Source: Megaleporinus macrocephalus
Taxonomy: Eukaryota; Chordata; Actinopteri; Characiformes; Anostomidae
Length of the DNA: 64,000 nucleotides
Assembly (NCBI GenBank): GCA_021613375.1
Contig: CM038710.1
Location: forward strand, 25,876,667 to 25,940,666
Reading direction: 5' to 3'
Every line of letters starts with the position of its first letter. Position 1 is the first letter of the stretch. The notes beneath the pieces are model-generated. The model was not told the DNA's origin and did not search any database. It was given only the letters and a program-made list of their open reading frames with translations. The translations under genes were made by a program, and so were the position numbers. Positions 10,986 through 22,788 of the stretch are shown here, piece by piece.

Positions 10986-13900
10986 ACAAATCAGCCTTCT
11001 AAAGACTCATATTTACTGGCATTTTTGTGTTTCCACATAATGCTGTCCTGGGGTCAGCTGAGTCAGCTGTTCTCTGTTTACTTTTACAGAAAAATAAAAG
11101 ATATAAGATATCAGATTAGTTGTGTATGTGCCGTATAACTAGTATTTCTTGGCATCTTAATTCCCTTGTAGTCGGACTTTAATCTGGTAAGGTAATGTAG
11201 TCTGCTGGTTAGATGACCACTTCCATTATCTGGTAGCTGGCCATGTGTTGTTATGATCATGTGATTAGCATCACTCGGTAACGGAACCAGTGGCAATTTT
11301 TTTGGACAGCGCTCGTCCATTTTAAAAGAGAAAGGATTCAGAAAGTTTTGCCTTTGTGAACTGTCGTTCGGAAACTTCTCAAACATAAAGCATTTCACTG
11401 CCCACGCAGGCTCCTAAACCCACATTTACACCTTTGAATTGGAGGTGGACATGTGGTCAGGTTACTGTTTCGTTGCGGTTGCCCTTGGCACGTTGGTTAT
11501 GGCCCGACTCAACACTTTTACTCTGCTCTTTGATTTATGTGGTGACGCTGGCCTTTTTCCTCACAATCCAATTGCACAAGAGCTGCAGCCACACAAGCTG
11601 TTTGGTGCAAGAATACAGCAGCTTGTAAATCAGCATTCACAGCTGCCCTCACACACACTCGCGCACAAACCCACTCACGCACGCACACACACACACTCTC
11701 TAACACATCCGCTCTCATCCCAGGGAAGGGAACCCCCTCCGGGTGGGACAGGGGGCTTGATTAAGATGGAGAACAATATGATTTTCACATTTTATTCCTC
11801 TTTAGAATGGATATGAATCAGTGTTACTCAGGAAGGGAAGTGCCACAGGCATCCAAGCTTGCTTTTGTGCTTATGGGCTTGTGATGTAGCAGAAGCAGAA
11901 CCTGTTTCTTTTAGGCTTTTGGTTAGTTATTGTTGCTGTATCTATCAAACGTTCCACACAGTCCACCTGATAACATTCGTAGTATGTGCTAAAAGTTCAG
12001 TAGCACTGTCAGTGCAGACGGGCACTAAGAACTGACAACTGCATTTACATTGACCAGACCACTTTAGCCACTTTGTGTTAAAGCAGCAGGTTTTTATGTC
12101 CCCCTTCAGACGAACTAAGAGTAAAGCTGAGCTAGTCAGAGCAGCTGAGGAGATGAGGACAGGGAACGTTTTTTAAAAGACCATTCTTTTAGTCTTACCT
12201 TAAGATCTGACAAGTCAAGCACATGGTATCTGAATTTAGAATGTCTGTCCTATCATACAGCATCTTATCCAAGTCGTCGATCACCTGCCATGTGTGTTAT
12301 CAAATACCCGGTCATGCACGCACAGCTGAAACATAAACATGTAATCAAAGTAATGTAAAAAGGTAAGTTAGTTTGTCAGTCGGCTAGTGTTACTGATGTA
12401 AGAAAGGCTGAAACAAACTAAAGTGTGAGAAACTGGAAGTTAAGAATATCGTAACTGTGCTTTGTGCTGCTTATCAGCTTCACCGCTTCCCAGTTTCACT
12501 TTCAATTTCCCAAACGCTTTAGCCGCCTGTGCTAAGGTTCAGGCTTTCAACTCATTATTATTCATTATTTATTATTCACCACCATCACTGTAACATTTAA
12601 TCTGAGGAGTTTTTATCACCATTAACACTTGAAGGTAATAAGAGGAGCCGTTGGAGATCATGTCTGCAGTGGGCTTTAAATCACTGTTAGAAAAAAAAAG
12701 TCATAAGTAAAAACACTGTTTACAAAATAGATAAATAGAGCATCATCACACTAGTTATAGTGAACTGGGCTGCCTGTCACTGTATAAAACAATATAAACA
12801 AACGACCAAAATACAACACCATTGTTAGGGCACCACTGGGGTTGAGACAGTGTTAAGGATAATTTGCCTAGTTACTGTGTAATACTAATACAGATAATTT
12901 TCTTATCTGAAGCTAATGGATAAGATAATGAACTGTTGTTCTGTAATGGCTTCTGTTCCAAACTCAGTCTTAACTGAAGTTGCCATGACAACAAAGCAGC
13001 CAGGACAAGATTACAGACAAACAGCAAACTTTAATAAAACAGTACAAATGATGACATGTAGGAGTGCATTGATATTTATACAAATGCTGTCAACAGATTA
13101 GTCAAGAAAGAGCTGGGCTGACTTGGGGAATCGTAGCATTGTTATATTGTTAGCCTTATCATTAGGCATTACACTCAAATGACTGTTAGCACAGACAGAG
13201 ATAAAGATATAGCCAGCATAAATTAATTTACAGCTTTTTCCACTAAGCTATGAAAGTGGTCTTCTACATACGAAGCCAGTCCATTATGTTATGCTATAGT
13301 TTTACCTGTTTTTTCCCTCTGAACCTTTTTACCTCTACATTCCTAAATGATTTCATAATCTTTTCTTATCTTACCTAAATATAGCATTGCTGATTTTGGC
13401 TGGTGCATTTGATGTGTTATAAGTGTATATCCTTACACTTTCACTGTTAACTGTGCAAATATAGTGAGGATATATTTTGGCCCACCTGTATTTACCACTC
13501 CATTTTTAAATTATGGACCTATTCTGTACCCTACACTTCACCTCACTGCACCCCATCCTCCTCCCACTTTAATCTGAATGCTGTATGGTCAGTGAGTGTC
13601 ACCTTAATGTGGGTGTTGAGAAGTGTTTGGTAACTGTGCTTTGACTTGGAGCTCTTGTGGAAGGCAGAGGCCAGATTGGTCAGCCTTGTGCCTCCCTGGA
13701 GATCATAACATGTGGGACATTAATGGGAACAGAAGAAAGAGGCGGGCGAAGGGGAGGATGGAAGCTTCAGACAGAAATATCAAAGAAATGAGGGCATGCT
13801 CTTGATTGTAAACTGTGTGGTGTTATGATTGGTAGAGGAAGCCTCTTCAAAAACCACTTGTTCATTAGGGGCTGGAAAAAAGTCAACTCTTCACTGGCGG

Positions 13901-14539
13901 TGACTAACACTGTCTAGGCCTATGCACACCATGTCTCAACTGACTCACTACCCACTTGTATAACTGATAGTGAACTGGGCAGTAAAACAGTGGTGGGATT
14001 TGTACTTGCACTCATTTGGAGCCTACAGCCTAAAGGGCAGTACTCTACCTGGTGCAACAGCACTGTTATAAAAATGTTGCGACTGCTAGAATTGTCCATA
14101 GTGCATAGTGCAAGTCTACTTATGGTGTTTGCAACCATTTCCAAACGCTCTTTATACTTTAGAATTAAACAAGCTGATTTTTACTTCTTTGCCATGACTA
14201 ATATGCAATTGACCTCGGAGCTAAACTGCTGTAGGCACAGTAGATGGATACAGTACTGTGTAATAGTAAGAATTTATTTAATTTCCGGTTAAAAGGCCTT
14301 TAAGCACAAGTTATGCATTTTAAGCAGATATTAGATTATGTATAACATAATCCACTTTTATAAGGAGAGTGGGAAAAGATAAGACAGGGTTTTTTTTAAA
14401 TTTTGGTTAAAATGACTAGAAGTTATACAGAAAATGGTACTCCTAACAGCCAACCACCAGTGTACTATTAAAACTAATACCAATAGATCACAGGTGCTTC
14501 TGTCTAACCCTGATGGATCTCTGCAGAACTAAAAGAAAG
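10986..14539. other. Intronic DNA with a CA-rich tract
   Basis: No exon recognised. A CA-rich patch at 11640-11705 is noted separately. The remainder is AT-rich with no named repeats. Confidence 0.35.
11640..11706 (+). repeat. Imperfect CA-rich simple repeat
   Basis: Interrupted CA/GCAC units (ACACACACTCGCGCACA, ACGCACGCACACACACAC). Low-complexity open frames on both strands here are artefacts of the repeat. Confidence 0.75.
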
Positions 14540-14960
14540 ATAGAGGGAATAGTTCACCATTCTGTGAAAGACTGCACAGCTAAATAGTGCAACGATTAAA
14601 AAATAATGTTTCTCAACATAAAATAGCAAAGAACTTGGAAAAAAACTTTACAGTACATGATATTTAATGATTCAGAAAATCTGGGGAAATCTCTTTAAGC
14701 AAGGGTCAATGCTAAAAGCCAAAGTTAAATTTTAAACAGGCACAGTTCTGTAGGGGAAATCACTACATGGGCTCAGGAATACTTCAAAACCACAATTGCA
14801 AGTTTAAACACTGTTGTGGTCTAAGGCGAAGTGGAAAAGTGTCCTGTATTCAGTGAATCAGAATTTGAATCTCTTTTTTAAAAAATCCTGGATGCCACAT
14901 CCTGACGCCTACTGAGGAGAAGCACCATTTTGGCTTTTTTTCAGTGCACTAAACTAACCT
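14540..14960 (+). mobile_element. Decayed IS630/Tc1-mariner-type transposase remnant
   Basis: Matches in order a transposase gene that is abundant in fish: CATTCTGTGAAAGACTGC, AATGTTTCTCAACATAAAAT, GATTCAGAAAATCTGGGGAA, ACATGGGCTCAGGAATACTT and GTGGAAAAGTGTCCTGT. Many indels and stops break the frame, and the middle third is deleted, so no protein can be made. Related to the copy at 54740-55490. Confidence 0.65.
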
Positions 14961-15199
14961 TAAATAATGATTTCAGTATTGAAATACTGGCGCCTTGAAC
15001 AGTAGTCACACTCGAATGCCTATACACTATGCCTGAAAGGGAGGGATTTGGGATTTGCTAGCAACTTGAAGCATGCATTTTAATTTATTACATATCCAAA
15101 AGATTCAAGATGCCTGTACTTATTACTGAGCACACCATGTGCTGGCACAGATGTTCAGGTGTATGCACACAACTAGGTTATCTTTTATAAGGAATAAAA

Positions 15200-15490
15200 T
15201 GGCACCTGAGAAGCACACACAAACCACCACAAGTTCACCATGTCCAGTGCCAAGCATCAGCCTGAGGAACTCAAAGCTCTTCGGCACCGGACAGTGAAAT
15301 CATGTTCTTTGGAGAGGTGAGGCACCACCGAACCAAACCTAGTCAGCCAACATCAGCACCTGACCTCACTAATGCTGTCATGGTCGAAGGGCCAACATCT
15401 AGCGGAAATCTTTCCCAGGGAAGCAGAAGTTTTTAATGCAGCACGGTGGCAACTATTATTTAAAGTAGCGACTAATACTGTTCCTTATTA
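15200..15490 (+). mobile_element. Truncated Tc1-like transposase fragment
   Basis: Two pieces of a Tc1 transposase are fused by an internal deletion. The first is a damaged middle part (CGGCACCGGACAGTG... TTCTTTGGAG). The second, from about 15345, corresponds to the C-terminal end: CATCAGCACCTGACCTCACT, AATGCT, CCAACATCTAGCGGAAATCT and TTCCCAGGGAAGCAGAAG. The second part is the segment before the family's C-terminal AAKGGP-like end. Frame is broken. Confidence 0.65.
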
Positions 15491-16959
15491 CTTTCCTCAA
15501 TTTGGAAGGCATGTACAAGAAGGTGTCTGGTTCATTTGGGACATAGAGGTATAGTTTCTTGGAATTGCAGTGTTGTTTAAAAAATACTCTCTCTGTTGTC
15601 ATAATCTTTACCTGAGGCTTAAAAAACAGCAAAAAAGTGTATCTACACCTTTGCAGCAGTCAATCAATGACCCCTTGCGCACCTATCTATCATGGACTTT
15701 GACTTGACTGTTTAGGCCAACTCTGGAACAGCACAGATGTCTATAGTGCAGAAAAGGAAACTGTCTCAGGTCTGTTGTCAAGGTTTGAGATGCCTTTTAT
15801 ATTCCCCACCCTTATATGAGGAGAACTGTTCAGTCATCTGGGATGTGGCCAAACTCCTCTGTTGTCCCAGCTGGAGTCAAGTAACTAGTGTCTACAGGCC
15901 ATCTGCATGCAGTGATTACCTCCACCTATCATTTTGCCCCTACCCACTGCACAAGACCTGTGAGGCAATTTTGAATTTGAAAAGTCATTGCATGAGGACA
16001 AACCCTCACTCTCTGACTCTCTGACAAAATCAGTACCAAAAACTGGCAACATTTTCTGTGCCAAGCTATGCCCTATGCTTTCCACAGAGCACTGCAGAAC
16101 TGCCTGTCTGGCTGTTGGATCTTCAAAAGATCTCATCAGCCCAGTACATTGGAACTGACTTTGCATGCTGGGATAGGCAATCCCCAAATCGCCAGGGATA
16201 TGAAACCTGCTGATTTCTAGTTCTTGATTTTGCTTTCTGCCCAAAGTCATTAACAAAGCTGCTACCACATGCCAGTAAGTAGGTGTAGTGAGGACCAATG
16301 GAGAAAGATCCACTCCTCCCATAGCATATCCATCTCTATACCTAATTCAATCTTAATTGACACATTATACATTGGAAGCAGCATTTCTTTATCATAGTCC
16401 TGGTGTATCCACCCTTGAACATTTTCCTTCTCTTGAATGCTTGATTTAACTTTTTAAGTACTAGCAAGTATCACTTAAATTGAACTGGGCTTCATAGCAG
16501 AGGTCTGCACAGACATAAAATTGATACCTGAATCTGAGACTATAAGTAGCATTTCTTATTAGTGTATATTCATGTAATTGCTGATCATAGCTGACAGAGT
16601 ACACCATCCTCTATTATCTATTATCAAGTGTTATCATTAGCTTTGCTGCACTCTCCTTTTTTCACTGCTGCTACTTTCAGAAGTCCAAAATTACACTTTG
16701 AACAAGCTTAACCAACACGTCCCTCTCATCATCCGCTGTGCTATTGTGATTGATGTACTGTTGAGCTTCATCCACAGCTTTATTCAGAGGTACAAAAGAG
16801 AAAATGACCTGACCTGAACACTATTGTTATATGTGAATTAGCAGCCTGTGGTGCTCTCAAACCAGGATTAGAAAGCCCTGATCTTGAGCAGCACAACACA
16901 TGCTGGTTCGTCCAGACCCATGTGAAGACTGAAAATCTGCAGTACCCAGAAAGTGTACA
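15491..16959. other. Intronic DNA, unidentified open frame on the minus strand
   Basis: A 145-codon frame runs on the minus strand at 15885-16322. It has no recognisable domain, signal peptide, splice-consistent ends or codon bias, so I treat it as chance. The rest is unremarkable. Confidence 0.35.
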
Positions 16960-17560
16960 GCAGATTATGTACTACCGCCAGCGAGATCGCTGATCAAAAT
17001 GACACGTTAATCAAGCACCATGCTATTTTTCAAAGCTTAATTAAATCCAGCACGAAGATATATACTGGATTCCGGGACTGATTGAGTGCCATAGCCAACT
17101 GTTTCTGCCAGGGTCTTGGTCATATAACGCTTTTTCACGTCAGACATGATGGGTGGCAGAGCATGCAAATTCAGTTATTTTCAAACATGCTACTTGAATG
17201 AAAAACAAGGCAGCGGGAGGAGATTCTGCCTTCAGATCTCTTAATTACGGCTTATGTTTCAAAATCTGATCATTTTAGTTCGGGTTCGAATTGCACAGTG
17301 GCACAGATGCCTAAGAGATATATGCTGGGAGAGCCCTTCCTTCTCCATAGCATTTCACACCGCCAAGGGTGAGATATGAAGCTTTAAAGTACATTTTTGA
17401 AGCCTCCACCTTGAGTTTTGTTTCTATGGCAACTCAATTCCAGAAGCAGATAAAAGACCTATTATGATGTTTTGCGGAGGATTCTAGACAAAGTAAGTGT
17501 CTTTGTGCCGCCGTGGTGAAAGATTTGTCTTGTTAAAGTTCTGACAGCTTTCCTGGATCT
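16960..17560. promoter_or_regulatory. Candidate conserved element 1.3 kb upstream of the exon
   Basis: Repeat-free, balanced sequence with dense homeodomain and POU-type words: ACACGTTAATCAAGC, AGCTTAATTAAATCC, a perfect octamer ATGCAAAT at 17163-17170 and TCTTAATTACGGC. An RFX/X-box-like word GTTTCTATGGCAAC lies at 17420-17433. An enhancer role is inference. Confidence 0.35.
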
Positions 17561-18773
17561 TCAAGAGCAGTGGCTGAGCTTGGAAACTTCACCACTGACC
17601 ACAGGCATTCGTTTGATTTCAATGCTGACTTCTACCATGACGTGGAGTTGAAGAAGCATTTTACAGTTGCCTTGCAGAACCAGACAGATGAGCAGTGTTT
17701 CTCTGTTTGCAGTGCACCGTCTGTGAACAGTTGGTGTGTTTCCATGCTCTGGATTTTGCAGATTGTATTCTACCACAGTTGACTGAATATTTGACCGTCT
17801 GGTCAGTCTGCTACATCCATGAAACCAAATGAGACTCTTATAAGCAAGTAATTGGTTTCCCCTCATGCAGGCTCTCACATGGAAGTCTGATATGTTGTGT
17901 AGGCTGCATATGTACTACATAAATACTTTACTATGCTGTATATACACATAACACCTTCTGTCTTTTCCAAATCGAATAACTGCAGAACGCCAAATTATAC
18001 CTGTTGCTAGAAAAGTGCTAAAATGGTCAATTTATGAGTCATCAATACATGTGGGGACACAGGCATATTGACAAACTCCTGTATTACTCTGCTGGGGTCT
18101 TTCGTTGGCCGCTATGTTATTTTTGCTAAATACAATTTTTACAGGACTTAAACCTAACCCCATTTTTAAACACTACCCAACATGAATTTTGACTGCAAAA
18201 AAACGTTATAGGGACCAACACAATGTCATTTTGTTTTTTTTTTGTTTTTTTTGCAGTCTACAGTTGTACAGTTGATTATGTATAGTTCCACCAACTAGTT
18301 ATATTTTTGCCTATCCCACAATGCTACCAAGCCAGAGTGGTAAAAACTGACATGTGCATCCATCTATTTAAGCTGCCTTTAATATGAAGAGGGAGGACAT
18401 CCACGCCCAGAGAAACTGAGGTCAGTTACGCTGACCTGGACTCCTGATCATGGAAGACTGTATCATTGGTGGAAACTAAGATTGCAATCTACGGACAATA
18501 TGGCCAAGGCTAATTGAAAGCAAAAATCATACTATATCTATAATCAACTGCCAAACACCCTATGTATATACTTAAAAGGAACTCCAATGACATGGTAATG
18601 AGAACCAATCATGGTCAAACAATGTGGTGATTAGAAGTTCATTAGACGATTAAAAGTCACATTGTTTTGCTTGTAAATATTGTTCTGGGCCATTGCTGAT
18701 GGTCCATTTGTCATAAAAGGGTCATATAGTGTAAAGCTCTTGTATTAGTAGCTCTTTCTACCTGTTGTGGCAT
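17561..18773. other. Intronic DNA before the exon
   Basis: No repeats recognised. A T-rich tract at 18230-18256 (GTTTTTTTTTTGTTTTTTTTGC) ends in TTTGCAG, a pseudo-acceptor without a receptor-like continuation. Confidence 0.4.
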
Positions 18774-18775
18774 TT

Positions 18776-18809
18776 CACTAATCAAACAACACCTCACTGA
18801 ATTTTTCAG
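18776..18809 (+). promoter_or_regulatory. grid2: Splice acceptor and branch-point region of the grid2 exon
   Basis: A short pyrimidine run followed by CAG ends at 18809, directly before the exon. CTAAT at 18778-18782 fits the branch-point consensus, with its A 28 bases from the AG. CTCAC at 18793-18797 is a weaker alternative, too near the AG to be favoured. The pyrimidine tract is only five T residues long, so this is a moderately weak acceptor. Confidence 0.8.
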
Positions 18810-18965
18810 GGGCCATATTTGATGAGTCTGCCAAAAAGGATGACGAGGTGTTCCGCATGGCTGTGGCAGACCTCAACCTCAACAATGAAATCCTGGAGAC
18901 AGAGAAGATCACCATCTCAGTGGAGTTTGTGGATGGGAACAACCCTTTCCAGGCTGTGCAAGAAG
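18810..18965 (+). CDS. grid2: Coding exon of glutamate receptor delta-2 (probably exon 2)
   Basis: Between a consensus acceptor and donor, the sequence encodes 51 full codons plus two flanking partial ones. It reads [18 protein letters not shown] at the start and [12 protein letters not shown] at the end. These are hallmark residues of the GluD2 amino-terminal (LIVBP-like) domain: the first beta strand, the first helix and the start of the next strand. GluD2 sits in the postsynaptic membrane of Purkinje cell-parallel fibre synapses, and its amino-terminal domain binds cerebellin, which links it to presynaptic neurexin (established knowledge). Recalled mammalian GRID2 differs at about seven of the 51 residues. 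GRID1 is much less similar here (it has EENAAKDDRVF), so grid2 is preferred. Both boundaries are phase 1: the exon begins with the last two bases (GG) of a glycine codon and ends with the first base of the next codon. The frame stays open for 61 codons past the donor into the intron before a stop at about 19148; that extension looks unlike any receptor and is intronic. Exons 1 and 3 were not found. Confidence 0.95.
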
Positions 18966-18971
18966 GTAGGG
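18966..18971 (+). promoter_or_regulatory. grid2: Splice donor of the grid2 exon
   Basis: The exon ends AAG and the intron begins GTAGGG, giving AAG|GTAGGG. The first bases match the U1 consensus; position +3 is A and +5 is G. The cut leaves one base of the next codon (phase 1), as expected where the known protein continues with alanine after QE. Confidence 0.85.
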
Positions 18972-21480
18972 CTCTTTTTTGGCACACACTCGACTGGTCA
19001 TTTCACCGTTCGTGCACCTGGGAAATACGAAAGCTATGCAAAGAAATGAGCCACAATCTGGAAAATGGGAAAAAGCTAAAATACGCTATAGATGGTAAAC
19101 TGCAGGGCGTTGGGAGGTTCAAAGCAGAGACATGTTGTGTACTTTTATAACGCAGACAGAAAAATAAGTAACAGTAACACCTGGTCGAGAAAAAAAGTTA
19201 TCACCAAAGGGAATGTTGAAGCAGCAGACTCCAATTAACTACTGAGCTTGTTTTTTGTGGCTTTAAATTTCTTTTAGAGAAAATATTTTGATCTCATAAA
19301 ACATTCATTTGAAATTCAGATGAAACGTGCACTCAAGAGGAGATAATCTGATTATGCAGGAAATGTCTATTATAAACTGTAATTATCTTCTAAGCCTTTT
19401 TAAAGAGCCTTTTTGAGGGCACCGAGTTCTTTCAAGTGCAGCCACTTTGGATATCCACTCTTCACACGCCATCGGTTGTTTGGACAGAGCATGCCATCCT
19501 CCAGTTCTCTGCTCCGAACACTCTGAACACTTCACTTGGTATTCTTGAGCTAGACGCTAGAGGACAGATAACAACTGTTTCTCCACCACTAAGATTAGAC
19601 TCAAGCTCAGCAGAGCGCAGACGCATACAGTAGCTTTTTCAAATTAACACTTTTATGTTCTACCCTACTCCGGATAATTACAGTTTCACTTAGACACTTC
19701 AGTCGCGTTTCTGTTCCCCCGTTTCTGTCAGTCTCACCTTCTGTTCCACCAGGAAGGTTTAGTCTCATTGTTTTAAATGGCTTCGAGATAAGAAGATGTT
19801 CTCCAGCCACTCGAACGTTTTTCATAATGGGGAGATCATAGAAATCTGTTGCAGGCTATTCTGTAGAGGGGCGCTAAATTGAGGGGTTTTGAACACAGAC
19901 AAGTGTTCACTGATATTCGCTAATCTTGCTAATCAGTCTGGAGGCCTGCTTAACCGCACTTCGAAAAGTGGTGTTCATTGTAGATGCTGCACACTGACTT
20001 TCAAAGTAAAAGTCTTGCTTTTGATGTCCTGTAAGTAAAGTAGGGGATAAGTATGTGAGTATCTTAGCACAAATTAGATAGCAAAATGATCCTCCCCTGA
20101 TCACCTGATGTGAAAAACCTTCCCCCTTTTTTTTTAACTTCTCTCTCTTTTCTAGCAAGCAGAGCCACATTTTCCTGCTATTTTGTGCAACCTTTTAACA
20201 TGTGAAGAGTTACTGTTATTGAACGTGACCAACATCCTATGATATAACTTCAAAAGCACTGAACATTGCAGAGCGCACTACATGTCAATATTATTGGCTT
20301 ACGCTCTTCCAGGATGCTGCTGTGTGGGAAAATGCTTGAACCTGGCATTTACTGAATTGTTTATACATGCTGTCAGATAAAAACCCTCTAACCTTGTTAG
20401 TTTTTATTTCTTTTACAGTCATTAAACTTCTTTTTTATAATTAATGGAAATGATAGGGATGTAGAAAAAAAACAACACAATATTGTGCAATAGTTAACGA
20501 TGGAAAATTAGATTTACATAAAGCATTTTTTCAATATTTAGTATATAAATTTTACTTTTTTTGTCTAGTACTGGAGCTGTAAGGCTCATACTGCTAACAA
20601 ACACTAAAAATTAATAATCACCCAAATATTTTCTGTAAATACATCTGCAAAACGTCTCTCAACAGACTTGCTTGTCTGGTTAGCACCCAGTATTGTAAAC
20701 TTACTGTAAAGTTCACTGCTGAATGCTACAGGCAGCCATTTTAGCCAACTGGTGTTGTGCCGTATTCAGTCACGCAGTCGTGCTGTGTGTCCTAAATCAC
20801 ATCAATAAGTCTGCACAGACCTGGGTGAGCATTTGAAAAGCTTTGGGCATGTATTTTCAGATTTCAGTGATTCGCTTCTAGTGTTTGTTAGCAACATTAA
20901 CCTTATAGTTTTACACTGAAGAAGCAAAATTTAAACACCAAAAATATCACAATGAAAATTCTGTGAATGACACATTTTTGCCAATCTGTTCCCACAGTAT
21001 GCATATATCTCTGTTATAATAAAACCTACCTCATATCATCAAAAGGGTGAGTTTATTGTCCCTGACTCTAATTGAACTGGACTCTTCAGTATGAAGATTT
21101 GACTCTTTGTTCCTTTTTTATACAGATTTTCTAGCAATTAGAATATTCATGTGTGAGTTATTATTTCAATTGAAGGTCAATTTGTGTCATGCGAACATAT
21201 TTTTTAAGCATTTAAATATCAATATCTATATGTTGCATGTGTTGGAATGTTTGCATTATTTACTGTTTGAATTACTGACATAAAGTGTTGGGCTATCATA
21301 TGCAATTGCCAGTAATGAAACCAGTTTCCTCTCTTTCCCTGCCTTGTAAATAGACTTACTGCATGTATTATATGTCCAGTAAATCTGCCCAGATAATTGT
21401 AGAATGGCCCTCTAGCTATGAAACTTGCCTCAGTCAAGTGGTTGCACTTAACTTTTTTAGGGTCCTTCAAAAGATCTGAG
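18972..21480. other. Start of intron 2, nothing recognised
   Basis: AT-rich sequence. No tandem repeats of note and no second receptor exon. Confidence 0.4.
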
Positions 21481-22020
21481 TGCTGCCATGCTTTCGACTT
21501 CTTCTGAGACCTGGTTATAGCTAGCCTAGCCTACTTAACCACTCCACCTCCGGCTTCTCTTGACAGTCGACTGACAGGTTTCTGGCACATGATTCGAAGC
21601 GCTGCATTGAAGGGGGCAACCGTAACCGTTGTAAAAATATATACGTGCAGATGTTACCTAGCTATCTGTGATAAAGTTGTCTGAGCTAAGCATAATTCTG
21701 GTCACTTATCCTTGATTATCCTGCCTGATATTAATGACCTCTATAAGGCTCGGGGCCTTAAGAGCCATTGCTCTTCTCAGAATCGGGGTAATTGTAGCGA
21801 GACTTCTGTGCTTTTAGCTGTATCTTGTATGGGCTGTGAATGACCATGCGAGCTGTGTTGTGGCTGACCCATGCAATCTAATGGACAAGACTGCATTAGC
21901 TAACTACACTCTCTGCTCTTAAGGGCCTCATCTCCGTCTGGCGCTCGTGAAAAGGCTCCTCGTCAGCCTCCTCTGTGGTTTCGCCCTCCGTTTCTTTGTT
22001 TGACGATCCCCTTTTGAAAA
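21481..22020. other. Candidate conserved non-coding element
   Basis: Balanced, repeat-free sequence with words such as TGATATTAATGACC, CTGTGATAAAGTTG, CCATGCAATCTAATGG and GCCTAATTACAGG. Texture fits a developmental enhancer; there is no direct evidence. Confidence 0.25.
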
Positions 22021-22690
22021 GGCCTAATTACAGGTGTACATGTGTTATGGTTCAGCTTGAGTGCTGATGCTTGCGCTTCCCATGGATGTGTGATTCTGGA
22101 CCTAGTTATACATTCCTCATTTATTTAAACATCTGTTTAGCTTCCTGCAGTGCTACTGCTGTGCCTTTTTTTATTTTTCATGCAAAAGACCCATCACACC
22201 TCATCAACTGTGTTGGATCTGCTCAAGCTTGGAAACTTCCCAATTTAGCTTGTGTTTTGTGTTGCTTTATGTGCAATTTTCATTAAACCAACACTTGTTT
22301 AGAATTAGTGCGGTGTCTCTGTATATGAATATTACTGGATATGTAATTGGGCATAACATATTGGATATACAGTGCCGCATGCAGTCACGGCTATTGTTTA
22401 AACCATTTATCTCAGCAGTAAGTATGCTTTAGCTTGTTAAAACTCCATACAACATGAAAACAAATGGCAATAAGCATAAATACAGCTAAATGTAAACAGA
22501 ACGGCTTGTTTTTGAGAATGGGATTGGCATTGTGGCTTAAATTTGGTTCCTGATGTTGCTGTACTCCTGTCGTTGCATGGATCAATTCAACTCCATCACC
22601 AGCACACTTGATTTAATTTAAGGAAACATTGATTAGATTACTAGGTAATTGTATGCAGGGTTCTCCCGAGGAGAATCACATTAACAGACG
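22021..22690. other. Intronic DNA, nothing recognised
   Basis: Ordinary AT-leaning sequence with no repeat or exon seen. Confidence 0.4.
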
Positions 22691-22695
22691 TAAAC

Positions 22696-22696
<1 letters not shown>

Positions 22697-22788
<92 letters not shown>
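22697..22788 (+). repeat. CTAT tetranucleotide microsatellite
   Basis: Twenty-three perfect CTAT units without interruption. Because four does not divide by three, its frame encodes a repeating YLSI tetrapeptide, which is an artefact. Confidence 0.98.

Larger units (their letters stand above)
1..18809 (+). other. grid2: Intron 1 of grid2 (3' part)
   Basis: Everything upstream of the exon is non-coding as far as I can see. No signal-peptide exon with a downstream DSIIHIG-like end was found, so the intron starts outside the window. It contains the repeats and candidate elements listed separately. Assignment as intron 1 rests on the known GRID2 gene structure. Confidence 0.8.

Noticed and set aside
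15885..16322. 145-codon open frame on the minus strand
   Set aside because: No domain and no similarity to a known protein that I recognise. Its neighbours are decayed transposons and plain intron.
18230..18262. T-tract followed by TTTGCAG, resembling an acceptor
   Set aside because: The following sequence has no receptor-like reading and the true acceptor at 18808-18809 is well supported.
18819..19049. A second frame overlapping the exon on the + strand
   Set aside because: It is in a frame different from the grid2 reading ([10 protein letters not shown]...) and is a shadow of the exon.
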